Source: Adineta ricciae
Lineage: Eukaryota; Rotifera; Eurotatoria; Adinetida; Adinetidae
Length of the DNA stretch: 64,000 nt
Reading direction: 5' to 3'
Assembly (NCBI GenBank): GCA_905250025.1
Contig: CAJNOJ010000129.1
Coordinates: forward strand, 186,001 to 250,000
Shown piece after piece: positions 34,811-45,628 of the stretch; positions within the stretch are counted from its first letter, which is position 1; each line of letters opens with the position of its first letter. The translations under genes were made by a program, and so were the position numbers. The notes below the pieces were generated by a model. It worked only from the letters and a program-made list of their open reading frames with translations, was not told where the DNA came from and did not search any database.

Positions 34811-36390
34811 TTATTTCTTTAAAGCCAATGTTGGTACAATGAGAAAAATGCAGATAGCAGCCGCAATGATAATGGCTAAGAAAAACCAGCAACATAAGCA
34901 TTCACTAAGTCTCGCTCTTTTTCGCCATTGATACCGCTCTTGATCTTCGAATTTCAACGATTCTTCACGTTCGATCAATTGCTTCATTAAGAAATCTGTT
35001 GCACCATTCAGCTGTCCATCAGTTTCTAAACTATTTGGATTGATTCGATTGTTCAATGCACGTGTTAACATAGTTACACGGGATAAACGTGCCGGTTGTT
35101 GTTGTTGGGTTTCGTATTTATGCCGTTTACGTAGCCAGTTCGAAACAAAGTTAATTCCCCCGTAAAATATCGAATGAATGATATGATCGAAAAACAATGA
35201 TAGTGCTTCGATCATGAATAAAATCGTTAAATATTGAATCAAAAGTGGACTATGGGATAATTGTTCAGCTTCGATTTTCCTATCGATATAAATTAGAAAT
35301 GTTAACGTTGCGAATGTATTCAATAGGCCAATGATTAAGCGTTGATGAGCTTCAACAGGTGCGAAATAGAAAATGAAAATAAAAAATGAGAAGAATAACG
35401 TTGGTAAGATGATTGTGTAAATAAAAGATTCCCGACGACGTTGAATTGAGACGAATATTGTCAAATTATCTAATGTGCCATTTTCATTTGTATTGATCTT
35501 CGCTTCAACGCCAATTGTTCGTACAAACCAACCTCGAGATGTGCTCGTCTTCATTGGTGGTTCGTTTTGTTGAATAGTAAATGGAATACTCGTCGAATTG
35601 GAATTCATCTCTGTGCTACCGCCAAAAAGTGCCGTCCAAACACTTGCTGATCGCGCTGAATGAGAGTTTGATATTGATGATAAAGTGTGAATATTCTTTT
35701 GATAGTGTAATTTGAATGTTTTTTGTGTATTATGCATATTAAAATGAATGTACTGCCGATCAAATGGATAATAAGTCAGATCGATAGGTGATGCCAATGT
35801 GAACAGACCTCGACGCGTCCATGTGACAAGACCATCACGGTTGATTTTCGCCGATTCGCGTTCGACGTTAAAGGTAATGGATTCATCTTCAGTAAAACGG
35901 AGATCGGGCAACCAGAGGGATTGCAATGTTGATTTCGTTAGAACGATTTCATCGATATCGTAGTATCGACTGCGGGTATCATTCGAATCCCAATGGAGAA
36001 ATTCGAATTGATAATCCATGCGAATTGTTGCTCGAATGACGAGCTCATTGGTGGCACCATCGATTTTGATTATATCGTGAATTGGAAATTGTAATTCGAA
36101 AGGGAGAGTAGACTGCGTTTCTCGTAAATGCCGAGCAGCTAAACGGTATCTAAAGGAAAACTGTTCAAAGTTTTCAATTCCAAAATAATGCTTTATACAA
36201 TCAAACTAAATTCTCCCCCTGAATATATCAACAGCGAAAGAAATTCATGCAGAAATAATCGATTTATTTACCTGCCGACAATTTCTGTAAGTAGTTCATG
36301 TTTGGGATCGACAGTTGTTACAACAGGATCGACAGCAGCTTGAATACCTAAGACCATAATTGTAAGGAATACATTGAGTCGAATCATCAT
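34811..36390 (-). CDS. Pentameric ligand-gated ion channel subunit lacking the Cys-loop cysteines
   Basis: Two exons, 36390-36272 and 36149-34811 (485 aa). The start at 36390 gives a proper signal peptide (MMIRLNVFLTIMVLGIQA); an upstream in-frame ATG at 36579 would add 63 residues. The extracellular domain shows FEFLHWD, LWLPDLRFTEDES and GLFTLASPIDLTYYPFDRQYIHFNMH. The family pattern C-x-I-D-x4-P-F-D-x-Q-x-C is kept except that both cysteines are gone (Ser and Ile), so no Cys-loop disulfide can form. Four membrane helices follow: M1 (SFIYTIILPTLFFSFFIF), M2 (RLIIGLLNTFATLTFLIYI), M3 (LLIQYLTILFMIEALSLFF), a long intracellular loop, and M4 (CCWFFLAIIIAAAICIFLI). There is no vicinal Cys pair in loop C, so it is not a classic acetylcholine alpha-type subunit. 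Ligand and ion selectivity cannot be read from sequence. Confidence 0.87.
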
Positions 36391-36893
36391 TCTGACAATT
36401 GTCGAATGACTCTTGCTCGTGTAATCGTAACTGAGATTGAGACGCGACGTATAAGAACGGTTAATATTTACTTGAGGATCGGAGAGAAACATGAAAAAGA
36501 AGAAAATAGAGAGTGAGAGAGCGAGGGAGAGCAAAGATGCCAGTGTCCACATATTCATCTCTAGATACAAAATACACAAACCTACGAACGAGAATGCTAG
36601 CTATGTTAAATTAATTGCTATTCAACGATGAGAGCGAAGAATAGACACGACTATTTGACGTGTCTTAGCTCTTTCGATTTTCGATCGTTCGCTCGATCGA
36701 TTGAATGTCTTAAATATCAATTTGGAAAATGATGATGAATTCAATCGAACAACGTCAAGCTTGCCTCATCACTATCTATACATATGTATGTTGAAGAGAA
36801 AGATACTATCGTCACACGAAAGACTTCCTAGGTTGAAGTACCGGAAAAACTTAATTTCAAAAAAAAAGAAAATTTTTTTTCAACAAACAATGT
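36391..36893. other. Short intergenic region
   Basis: Between the channel gene start and the 3' end of the next minus-strand gene. The hydrophobic upstream extension of the channel frame (36391-36579 minus) lies here and is more likely 5' UTR than coding. Confidence 0.4.
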
Positions 36894-38146
36894 TCATTCT
36901 AATTTTTGGAATTCGTGTCGATGCTTTTCTACATCGACGATCCAATTTCGTATGCTATGTTCTTTCTCTGGTGTCATTAAATCATTTTCTTCGATATATT
37001 TTTTCACATTTGTGTATGCATAAGATACATTGGGATCACGTGACTTATACGATTGAGCTGAGCGTTCTCTTTCATTGGGTGCGTTGGCCATCATGACCAT
37101 ACTTGATGTTTTTCGTTGTTTCGATGCCGATGTACCTCGAATAGTAAATCGAGCACCAGTTGTTTTATCTACAGTTGTATCGCTTCGGTGGAGTTCACGT
37201 GCTGAGTTATAATTTCCGTTCGTTGCAGTATTGAGCGAAGTCGTTTTGTTGATCAAAAATGGCTTTCGACTAGCTGAAATGTCGAATATTGAGTTGTTCA
37301 AATGCTGTGGATTGTTCATAACAGGGACTTGTTGAGGAAGATAATAAGAATTTTCGTCGAGAATACTATTCAAGTGAACATCTCCACCGTTAGGATCGTG
37401 AAGTGATGATTTGGAAGAGACATGTGTTCGCTGTTTACTGGTTGTTTGCCGGGGATAGATATTTGCGTCGAGACGAGTGGAGTGATAAGCATTTCCACGT
37501 GCCGGTAAATTAAAACCGTTCGAGCCAGATGTTTTCTCTAGATTAATATTTGTTTTCTGATTTCGTGTGATCAGCCGCGATTTCGTGCCTGACGAGACAT
37601 GTGAATCCGCATGGTTAAGATCTTCTCTGAGACTTTGATGGTGAGCAAGTGGAGCGGTGGAAAGGTGTGGCATAGATGTGGCCACATTCTCCTGTGACGT
37701 TCCATTGGAAAACTGACGTGTCGACGATGACAATTTGTTCTTATTTAGACTATCAGTACGAAACGTTTGATTAGAAACATGTGTATTATTGGTGTTATCA
37801 TTCCAGCTATGATCATTCGACCGGTACGTAACTAAAATTGAAAACCCGTGTTAAGATTTCATATGAAGGAAAGCTGTCAGTTGCAGATTAGTTGAGAACA
37901 CACGATTACTGGTTATCATAGAAGAGTATATATATATTAGAAGATATGGACTGTGACAACGAAGTGCGCAGCTCGCTCAGAAAAGAAGTTACTTCGTCGC
38001 TGCTGATCTATTGTCTGATTCGATCGTTGAATATGCTGCTGTTTTGAAGCTGAAGAAACCTCTGCTCTCCCACTGCCGTTCACACCACGAAAGTCTCCGA
38101 AAGATGATTTTGAATACGCATTGACCGGTGAAAATCTATTGTCCAT
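36894..38146 (-). CDS. Unknown basic, low-complexity protein
   Basis: Two exons, 38146-37993 and 37831-36894, joined in phase by a GTAACT donor over a 161-bp intron. The protein begins MDNRFSPVNAYSKSSFGDF and is rich in Ser, Asn, Arg and His for most of its roughly 360 residues, suggesting intrinsic disorder. The only segment that looks folded is the extreme C terminus (VKKYIEENDLMTPEKEHS, then IRNWIVDVEKHRHEFQKLE), a predicted amphipathic helix pair; this is the part to use for homology searching. I do not recognise the family. Its composition resembles cytoskeleton- or cilia-associated proteins, which is only an impression. Confidence 0.5.
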
Positions 38147-39527
38147 GGAGAGATGGGTGTTAGTCAATTTACTAGACAATAGAGAAAGCAAACAGTCAAT
38201 AGTGGTACGGCAGCAAAATGAGAATATTCATTTATCTTTCTATTCGAAATGTTCGTTTTTTCAATAGGAAACCCTTGAGTATTTACTCTTGTTGTTTTCT
38301 TTTTCTTAGACGAGGAGATTGTCTTACAAAGAGACGTTTTTGTACAGAAATTAAGTTGCAAAATATGCTTCGACATACTTACAGCATTTTCGCATTGTAA
38401 ATGTGTTCAATTCTAATGAAGTATAGGAATTAAATAATATTTGAAATGAAAAAACATGCAAGAAGATTTTGTATCGGCGGTGTGTTGTCGCAAAAAGTAA
38501 CAAAACAATGTCAAGGAGAAGAGAAAGAAAGTAAAACGAAAAGAGTGTAAAATCAAACAAAAAGTTTTCAAAATAATACTCATGGAGAAATACTGTATCA
38601 TTTCCACAGTTGTTTGTCCTCTTTTCATTGTTTTATACTAACAGTAAGTAATGACGACGACAAGAAACAATAACAACAAATCATACATCGATTTTGCTTC
38701 TCCGCATCTTATGTCTGTTTTTCTATTCTTTTCTTCTTTCTCTTCGAATAATCAAAACCTATTTTCGTTTTCACAGACGCGTGTGTGCACGCTTGTTCAC
38801 AAACGAAAATGCCATTGATCTGCTATTTTTTCATCTAAAATACTCTTATACATATTCAAATCACGGCTGATTTCATATAATATGCAAATAGAACTACATA
38901 CCAAATTGTCGCACCATAGTCGGTAAACTGACATGCGCTTAGTCAATCTTGTCGTATTTATATCCCAAGAAATCTTATTTGACGTCACAGAAATAAATAC
39001 ATCCATATGTTATTTGATCTAGCATTATTTTAAATGCTTTTTTTTGTTAAAAAATAAAGAGGTGTGTTTCTCCTCACGATAGTTTTGTTTATTACTGATG
39101 ACAGTTGAATTGGAGAGAAAGAAAAGTATATGAATGGCGAGTAGAACTCGAGAAAGGTCGTTGTCAATGATTATACACCTGCCAAGATAATTTCCGTTCT
39201 CGCGGATGCATTGGTGAGATGAGTATGTTTTGTAATGATTTGCAGGTTCTATTTGATTTCTCGTAAAAGGAAAATATTTCATCTCTGCCAAATTTTTTCC
39301 AGGAAATAAATCACGATAGTTCAAAGGTATAGCAGAAAATACATGACTGACTCCCATGAGTTTCTCCGAGAAATGAATGTTTCGTTCTTCAATCCGTAAA
39401 TAAAAACAGTCGGAAAAAGGTTTTTTATTATTGGCTTGCACTAAAAAATACATACAAATTCAATGAAGAAGAAATATATAATAATAAAATGCACTGGTGT
39501 TATCACTCTATGAATACAAATTTGTCA
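38147..39527. other. Intergenic with one unexplained minus-strand frame
   Basis: A minus-strand frame at 39025-39453 is open for 142 codons. Its middle (LRIEERNIHFSEKLMGVSHV and YFPFTRNQIEPANHYKTYSS) looks like real protein, while its end is low-complexity. There is no recognisable domain or clear start. It may be an exon of a decayed gene. Confidence 0.3.
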
Positions 39528-40606
39528 TCAGTCAGTATCCGGTATGTCATTACAACATTTTGATAGATGATCAAGATAAGCTAGATGACCAGTATATGAT
39601 TGCTGTTGAGAACAAAAGGGACATGCCAGTTGTTTAGGTTCTATGGACATGTTTTCAGCAGCAAGACCAGATGAGATCAAGCATGTTTCCATATGTTGAT
39701 TAATATTGTCATCAGTAAATGTGTCAGGAAATTCAAATTCGCAGATTGAACATTTTTGTGTAGTACCATTCAGTCCCACCCGATTATAGCAAGTAGGTTT
39801 CTCGTTTTTTATAATATCTAAAATATATGATGTGACAAAGATCAGGAATATCAGACAATTACCTTTCGCTGATAGAAATTCGATCAGTGTATTGATTTGT
39901 TCACACTGTGTCTTCACCAAATCGTGAAGTTTCTTCGTCTCCTCGTCGATTTGCATCCATTGTTCATAATCAACCGCGACGTCTAAAAATTCAATACGAG
40001 AAGATCGTTTCTGAAGATGAAAACCTTACTAATTCGATACAAATCATTCATAAGACTTGTTTGAATATTGTCTTCTGTTGATGTTGACACGAGTGATTTT
40101 TTCAGATGACGAATTTGATTTTGCAGTTGATCGTTTCTTTCTTTTTGTTCGGCAGATCGTTTTTCATGTTGATGAGAAACATCTTCCAATAGAACATCCA
40201 AATCCTTGATTTTCTGTTTGTTTGAAGAGTAGATTGGTCGAATAAGATCAATCAATCGTGTTATTAATTGTTGATTACATCCGAATTGATTATACGGTTC
40301 CTGTTTGAGTTCTTTCCGATAATAATCGACGATTTGTTCGACTTGTTTTGCGATTTCGACGCGATCATGATCTACATACACATAGTTCGAACTGATTTGT
40401 TCCTTGCTTGATGCGGTTGGTTGTAAATGACGTCGTAGAACAGGTAGACAACTTCCGATCGGTTCGTCATTTTGATTATATAGAAACGAATGATTGATTA
40501 TCGTGACATCTGTATCATCCTAAACGAGAGACGAACTGGATCAGTGAAGACATTTCGAGAATTGCTTTACTTGACAGGAATTGATGCAAACGTTGTACGG
40601 ATTCAT
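39528..40606 (-). CDS. Coiled-coil protein with paired C-terminal zinc fingers (copy A)
   Basis: Exon 1 is 40606-40571 (MNPYNVCINSCQ), exon 2 begins at 40519, and three more segments reach the stop at 39528. The N-terminal part ends in QVEQIVDYYRKELKQEPYNQ, followed by a long heptad-like coiled coil (LLEDVSHQHEKRSAEQKERN) and EQWMQIDEETKKLHDLVK. The C terminus has two zinc fingers of C-x2-C...H-x3-C type: CSICEFEF...HMETC and CPFCSQQ...HLSKC. This finger spacing recalls the ubiquitin-binding UBZ fingers of TAX1BP1/CALCOCO-type adaptors, which suggests, but does not prove, a ubiquitin- or signalling-adaptor role. It is a tandem duplicate of copy B immediately upstream. The exact family is unknown to me. 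Confidence 0.65.
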
Positions 40607-41130
40607 TTGAAATGAAATGAAATGAAATAATCTAGAAAACGCGATTTTCGATGTAGTCTTTCTCTGTTACATAGTCGCACATGTGCTGGAGTTTTCATTA
40701 CAAAGTCAAATATATACGTAATGTTTTTGGTCTGAAGATAAGAACGGAAAGAATGACTAATTCAGTATAAACCTAATCTATTCACAATTGAGTATTACAC
40801 ACAACGATTCCATATATTACATTTAGTCATACGTTTGACATACAAGTTCGTAAATGAGTAATATTTGATTGTCTGTACGTCAAACACGAACTAAAGTAAA
40901 GTCTCACGTTGTCTTCCATGGTTTTAATGTCCAAATTCGTTTGACGCACAAGTAGATGGATTCAATAATCAACAAGCCATAAAAAGCGATGAATAAAACA
41001 AGAGAATGTCGTTCACTATTCACCGATGAACATTCTGTATTCGAAATATTCATTGTTCATTACTCGCGCGTTTTTCTTTTGAACAAAATACAAGAAAGAA
41101 AGACACAAAGCAACAGTTCGCATAGGTAAA

Positions 41131-41267
41131 TCATGTTCGTTTCTGTTTGTAATGAGTTCGAATATGTTCTTGGTATTGGTCTTCATCAATGGTTGACTTA
41201 TTAAAAATCGCTTGACATTGTGGACATATGCGCATAGAATCAAGCAAGTGATCAGATTGATTGTAAC
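41131..41267 (-). CDS. Possible alternative last exon with a zinc finger
   Basis: Downstream of copy B's normal stop, this segment follows a good acceptor (TTCTGTTAG) and encodes YNQSDHLLDSMR, then CPQCQAIFNKS...YQEHIRTH and a stop. The C-x2-C...H-x3-H finger belongs to the same class as the fingers of copies A and B. It starts in the phase needed to join the copy B exon ending near 42308 (phase 1). It may therefore be an alternative 3' exon of copy B or a relic of a third finger. Transcripts would decide. Confidence 0.45.
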
Positions 41268-41438
41268 CTAACAGAAAAAAATCTTGTAGGTATATTGATT
41301 TAAAGAAAAGCATGAAAACACGTAGATGAAATTTTTATTATTTATTTCTGTATCACATTGAGCATGCAGATATGTATACGGAAAGATTTTCAAAAACGAA
41401 AACGAAAAAACAACATGAGATTCATTTTCTTTGCCTAT

Positions 41439-43019
41439 TTAGAAATTTTCAGGATAATCAGTATAGCAGAATGCTAGATGTTGATGGTAAGCTTTTTCGT
41501 CATTGCCTTGAAATTGGCGCGAACAATACGGACAGACATATTGCTTAGGTTGAGGAACAGCACCTGGATCTTCAATACCCGCTGTAGATAAACATGATTC
41601 GACATGGCGAATGATTTCAAATTCATTAGCTGTGCTAGAAAATTCATCATTGCATATAGGACATTTTTTTATATCATTATATGACGAGATTCGAGAGAGT
41701 GGTGGTAATGTAGAAGTAATTACTGTTGATCGCTCTCCGGTATTTACGGTATCTACAAGTGACTTGGTTAGAAAAAAATCAAACAAGCAGTGAACGGATG
41801 ATGTACCGAGTGAACGGAATTCATTGGTTGATCTTTGTAATGTCTCTGTACCTGAATCGTGTTGTTCGTCAACAGGGGAAGGGATAGTTGCGACGAGTAA
41901 ACGCTCCGAATTCGCACTCGAGGTAGCCGACTGTCGTTTGCGCGTTGGAAGTTCTTCGCAATGAGCAATAAAATTTCTCGACGTTGACGATGACGACGAT
42001 AATTGCAGCGACGACGTGTCTAAAATTCGTTCATACAGATTTACACATGGAAGAAATAAGCTCTCAAAACAATCGATTTTCTGCCTTTCGAAGGATGTTT
42101 GTTTTCTCAACTCATGAACTAGTCTTAGATGCAACTACTCGAGATTACATTTTTTTTCTTGCGTACGAACGACAAATTGCACATTGTTAACCTTGATTAG
42201 AACCATATCAAATATGTATAACACCCGCGACGGATTCATACAAAGATAAATATATATGTACGATTTGTACTGAATTCTACGAAAAACAAAAGGAAAAAAG
42301 CTGTAAACCTTCTTGAGAGATTAAATTGATAAGTTCGTTGATTCGATCACGTTGTAATTCCACTAGATTAGACAGTTTTCTTGCTTCTTCTTCCATCGCC
42401 ATCCATTGTTCATAATTAATCACTGGATCTATGTAATCAATTACAGCATTCGCATATTTTCGAACAATTTCCTTACTTAAACGAGACGCTTTGGCCACTG
42501 TACTTTTATAACTATGACCTTCATTTGCTGAGATCATTAATTTCTTCAATTGTGAAATTTCGTTTGTTAGATGTTCTTGTTTGTCTTTGACTCGAATAAA
42601 GCGCAGATCTTGTAAAGCAGAGATTTCTTCAAACAAAGCATTGAGATCATTCATCTTCTTCTTATGCATCGAATACGTCGGCCGAATGAAGTCGAATAAA
42701 CGTGTGATTAACTTTCGATTACAATCTAATTGTGTGTAAGATTCTTGTTTGAGTTCTTTTCGATAGTATTCAAGCACTTGTTCAATTTGTTGAACCGCTT
42801 CGGAAACATCGTTCGCATCATCGTCGTCAAAGATATTATTATTTCTATCACTGACGTAGGAATCGCTATTGAAGTTTCGACCAGCTTTCGGGAGATTATA
42901 AAATAGTGAATGACTGATCATTGTTACTTCGCCATCGTCCTGAAAAAGCAAACGATGGACTTGTACGAATGAATTGTTGTTTTGCTTACTTGATTTGATG
43001 TTGTCGAAGAATTGTACAT
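41439..43019 (-). CDS. Coiled-coil protein with paired C-terminal zinc fingers (copy B)
   Basis: Paralog of the 39.5-40.6 kb gene with the same exon plan. A tiny first exon (MYNSSTTSNQ, from 43019) is followed by DDGEVTMISHSLFYN, which parallels DDTDVTIINHSFLYN in copy A. QIEQVLEYYRKELKQESYTQ, the coiled coil, and NYEQWMAMEEEARKLSNLVE are also shared. Copy B has an extra Ser/Thr-rich exon (from about 42019) before the fingers CPICNDEF...HVESC and CPYCSRQF...HLAFC. The stop is at 41439. The duplication is old, since only the framework residues are kept. A ubiquitin-adaptor role like that of TAX1BP1 is a guess from the finger spacing. It is divergent from clathrin light chain (540 bp between starts). 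Confidence 0.65.
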
Positions 43020-43559
43020 ATCGATTGAAAAGAACGTCTGCTGTTTATTCGTTTTCTAGAAGGATGAAATTCGAAGGCAAACGTGAAGAGCGACAAAACA
43101 AATATTGTCGTCAGGTGTTTTATACGTATATTTCTTTCTGTCAAATATAAACATGATTCAACCTTATAGAGATTGGATAGAGAAAGCAAAGAAAAATTAC
43201 GAATGAATGGGCAGGTAACAGCGTGCATGTTAAATATATGCACTTTTTTCTCTACAGACACAATTAATTCTGAGCGTAAAATATTGCACGGTTGATATTG
43301 AAAATAACTCCCAGAGATTGTTCGTCAAGATAAAATTTACCTACTAAATAAAACTTAATGCCGTACTCATCTTTCACGATGCCGTCTTACGTCATAAGTA
43401 AAACAAAGCTAGATATGTTTTCATATCTATTTCGTTTGTTCGTCATCTATTTAAACACAAAACACAACGAGATAACTCAAATCAACCGAAAGAACATAAC
43501 CGCCATCGACACGCAATCTAATCGTCGAAAACATCAATACCTATTCGAACAAAAAAGAA

Positions 43560-44415
43560 ATGGATGAGTTTGATTTCTTTTCATCACCGCCTTCAACAAC
43601 AACAACAACAACAACACCACAAGCAAACGAGTTAGCCACACTAGATAACACAGATGCAGAGCTGAACACTGAGAAAGAGGATTCTTCTTGGATCCTTGAA
43701 AATGTAACGAACAATATTTTGAACGAATCATTCGTTTTCACATCAGTCTTTAGAATCCGGAGAGCACAACATCCACTCAAGTGGATATCTTCAGTGAAAA
43801 CAATATAACATCGACTGAAGGTTTTTCGTCTGGTGATATTTTAGATAATGCAACGTCATCATCAACAGCATTTGATGGTAGTGTCTTTGAAGCGCCGTCT
43901 ACAACGGAAACAAGCCTTTCAAACACTCCAGCAGTAGCTCAACAAACAGGTTTGTTTAAAGTGGAGGCTCGAGTAATGTTTGTTCAAGTGTGATTTGTTT
44001 TCTAGCAGAACAACCATCGCTGGGTATGTTTGTCGTGGAGAGTGTATCTCCTCTGCAAGCAATAACGAAAAAACGCGAAGAAGATATCGCAGTGAAAGAT
44101 GCAGAAGAAAAGCGAAAAATCGACGAATTACGTCAGCAAGCCAAATCGGATTTAGAACGTTGGTATAAAGATCGTCAACAGCAACTAGAGCAACATCGGC
44201 AAACGACAAGAACGAATGAAGAGGACTTGCGTGCGAAAGCTTTGGAGAAGAGCACGAAAGACACCTGCGATTGGTCGAAGGTGATACGATTCCTTGAATT
44301 CAACGATGGCACGCAATTATCAAAAGCCAAACGCGACTTAACTCGGATGAAGTCCTGTATGTTAATTGCTCGGCGAGCTAATGAAAATAAGAAAGTATCA
44401 AATGGTGTTCAATAA
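43560..44415 (+). CDS. CLTA: Clathrin light chain
   Basis: Regulatory subunit of the clathrin triskelion; it binds the heavy-chain hub and links coats to Hip1R/actin. The exons are 43560-43703, 43754-43949 and 44006-44415 (249 aa). The N-terminal third is acidic and disordered (MDEFDFFSSPPSTTTTTTT). The central heavy-chain-binding coiled coil is KREEDIAVKDAEEKRKIDEL followed by RQQAKSDLERWYKDRQQQLE. The conserved C-terminal module is DWSKVIRFLEFNDGTQLSKA then RDLTRMKSCMLIARR, corresponding to the family's W-x-V...F-N...D-x-x-R-M-x-S. The vertebrate EED Hip1R-binding triplet is not obvious. This family is acidic at the start and basic at the end, as seen here. It appears intact and single-copy in the window. 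Confidence 0.9.
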
Positions 44416-44642
44416 GGACAGATTCTTTCTTTTTCGAAACCTTTTTTTGAACTTCAAGTAAATTTTTTTAAAAAAAGCTAAAACGAAAATGACAATGAGT
44501 AAAAAGATAAGCAAACAGATGATAACAACAACAGTGACAGAAAAGAAAACAAAGTTTGCACTCGTCAGCATATACCTGAGCATGATGATGGTTGCGTTTC
44601 TTCCACAAATATCTCAAGGTAAGTGAAAAACAATAGCGCTTT
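44416..44642. other. Clathrin light chain / NAA80 convergent flank
   Basis: Short 3' region between convergent genes. A minus-strand frame over 44398-44583 would encode a single hydrophobic helix plus a Lys/Arg tail, but it overlaps the clathrin stop and T-rich DNA, so I did not call it. Confidence 0.4.
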
Positions 44643-45265
44643 TTAGATTTGTTTTTTCATCCAAACAGTTTGGATCCGTTGAATCGTTGAACCTTTTTGT
44701 AAGATAACATGACTATCTGTGTTTGATGATGGTTGACTAGCTAATAGATTTTTCAATGCTTGTTCGTTCCCGTTAAATAATTTGCTGGAAATGTTCAATC
44801 GAACACGTGCACTGGTTTCTTCGTATCCACATTTCTCATAAAAATGACGTTTGTCAGTTGTTGTTAAATAAATCCATTCGATTTTCGGCATCCTCTCGCG
44901 AAGATGATCTTCTAAGAATTTCATCAAGATTTTTCCGTAACCTATTCAACAATTCGAATGAAAGTAGAGGAATTGCTAATGAAAATAAGCTAACCGTGTC
45001 CTCGTAAATTTCGTTGAATACAAACAGATTCGACAATGACGCTCTGTTCCTCGTTGAACATCCGATCGACATAGCAATAGCCAATTAGTTGATTTTGATC
45101 ACCGAGAAGAATATAAGACAACGGTAAATCATTACAAGAGCGTTCTAAACGTCGCATGCGAATCGTTTTCGATTGTGGCCATTCATCATTGAGAAGTTCG
45201 AGAACATGTTCATAAAAATCTCGATTTTCATGCAATGGTAGTAATCGCAAGGTCGATGACGACAT
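44643..45265 (-). CDS. NAA80: NAA80-like actin N-terminal acetyltransferase
   Basis: GNAT acetyltransferase. Vertebrate NAA80 (NAT6) acetylates the processed acidic N terminus of actin. The exons are 45265-44995 and 44941-44643 (189 aa). Landmarks: LRLLPLHENR, ELLNDEWPQSKTIRMRRLER (the NAA80 signature around NAEWPRS), LIGYCYVDRM, VIVESVCIQRNLRGHGYGK with the acetyl-CoA-binding R-x2-G-x-G/A loop split by the intron, IYLTTTDKRHFYEKCGY, and a C terminus WMKKQI that parallels the human ending WMEKDI. The proline-rich insert of the human enzyme, which binds profilin, is missing, so the protein is shorter. The start at 45265 was chosen because the upstream extension is His/Tyr-rich and unlike the family. 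Confidence 0.87.
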
Positions 45266-45628
45266 AACATGATCTGTATTAGAGAATATCGTATAGAAAT
45301 GATGATGGTGGTAATAAGGAAGGAAGAGATTTCTTTGTAGATGTCTCCCATTTATTGTCAAACAAAAGAAGAAGAAGAAGAAGAAATGTTTATGACAGTA
45401 AACACATATACGATCATTATGTTTTCAATTATAGTTTGTACAACACAGTAGGCAAACGGATGTAGTAAATAATGAAACGAAAAAGAAAACACAAAAACAT
45501 ATTTGAGCTTTAACATATTCTGTGTTAAAATCACACAAAGAAACATGTTCATATTTTTCATGCAGTTTGTTCTTGTTTTAGATTTTTCAGATCAATATCA
45601 TTCTAAAGCAAAAGCACACATTCACCAA

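Noticed and set aside
44398-44583. Minus-strand frame coding one hydrophobic helix plus a basic tail
   Set aside because: It overlaps the clathrin light chain stop and T/A-rich DNA; hydrophobic codons are expected from T-rich sequence.
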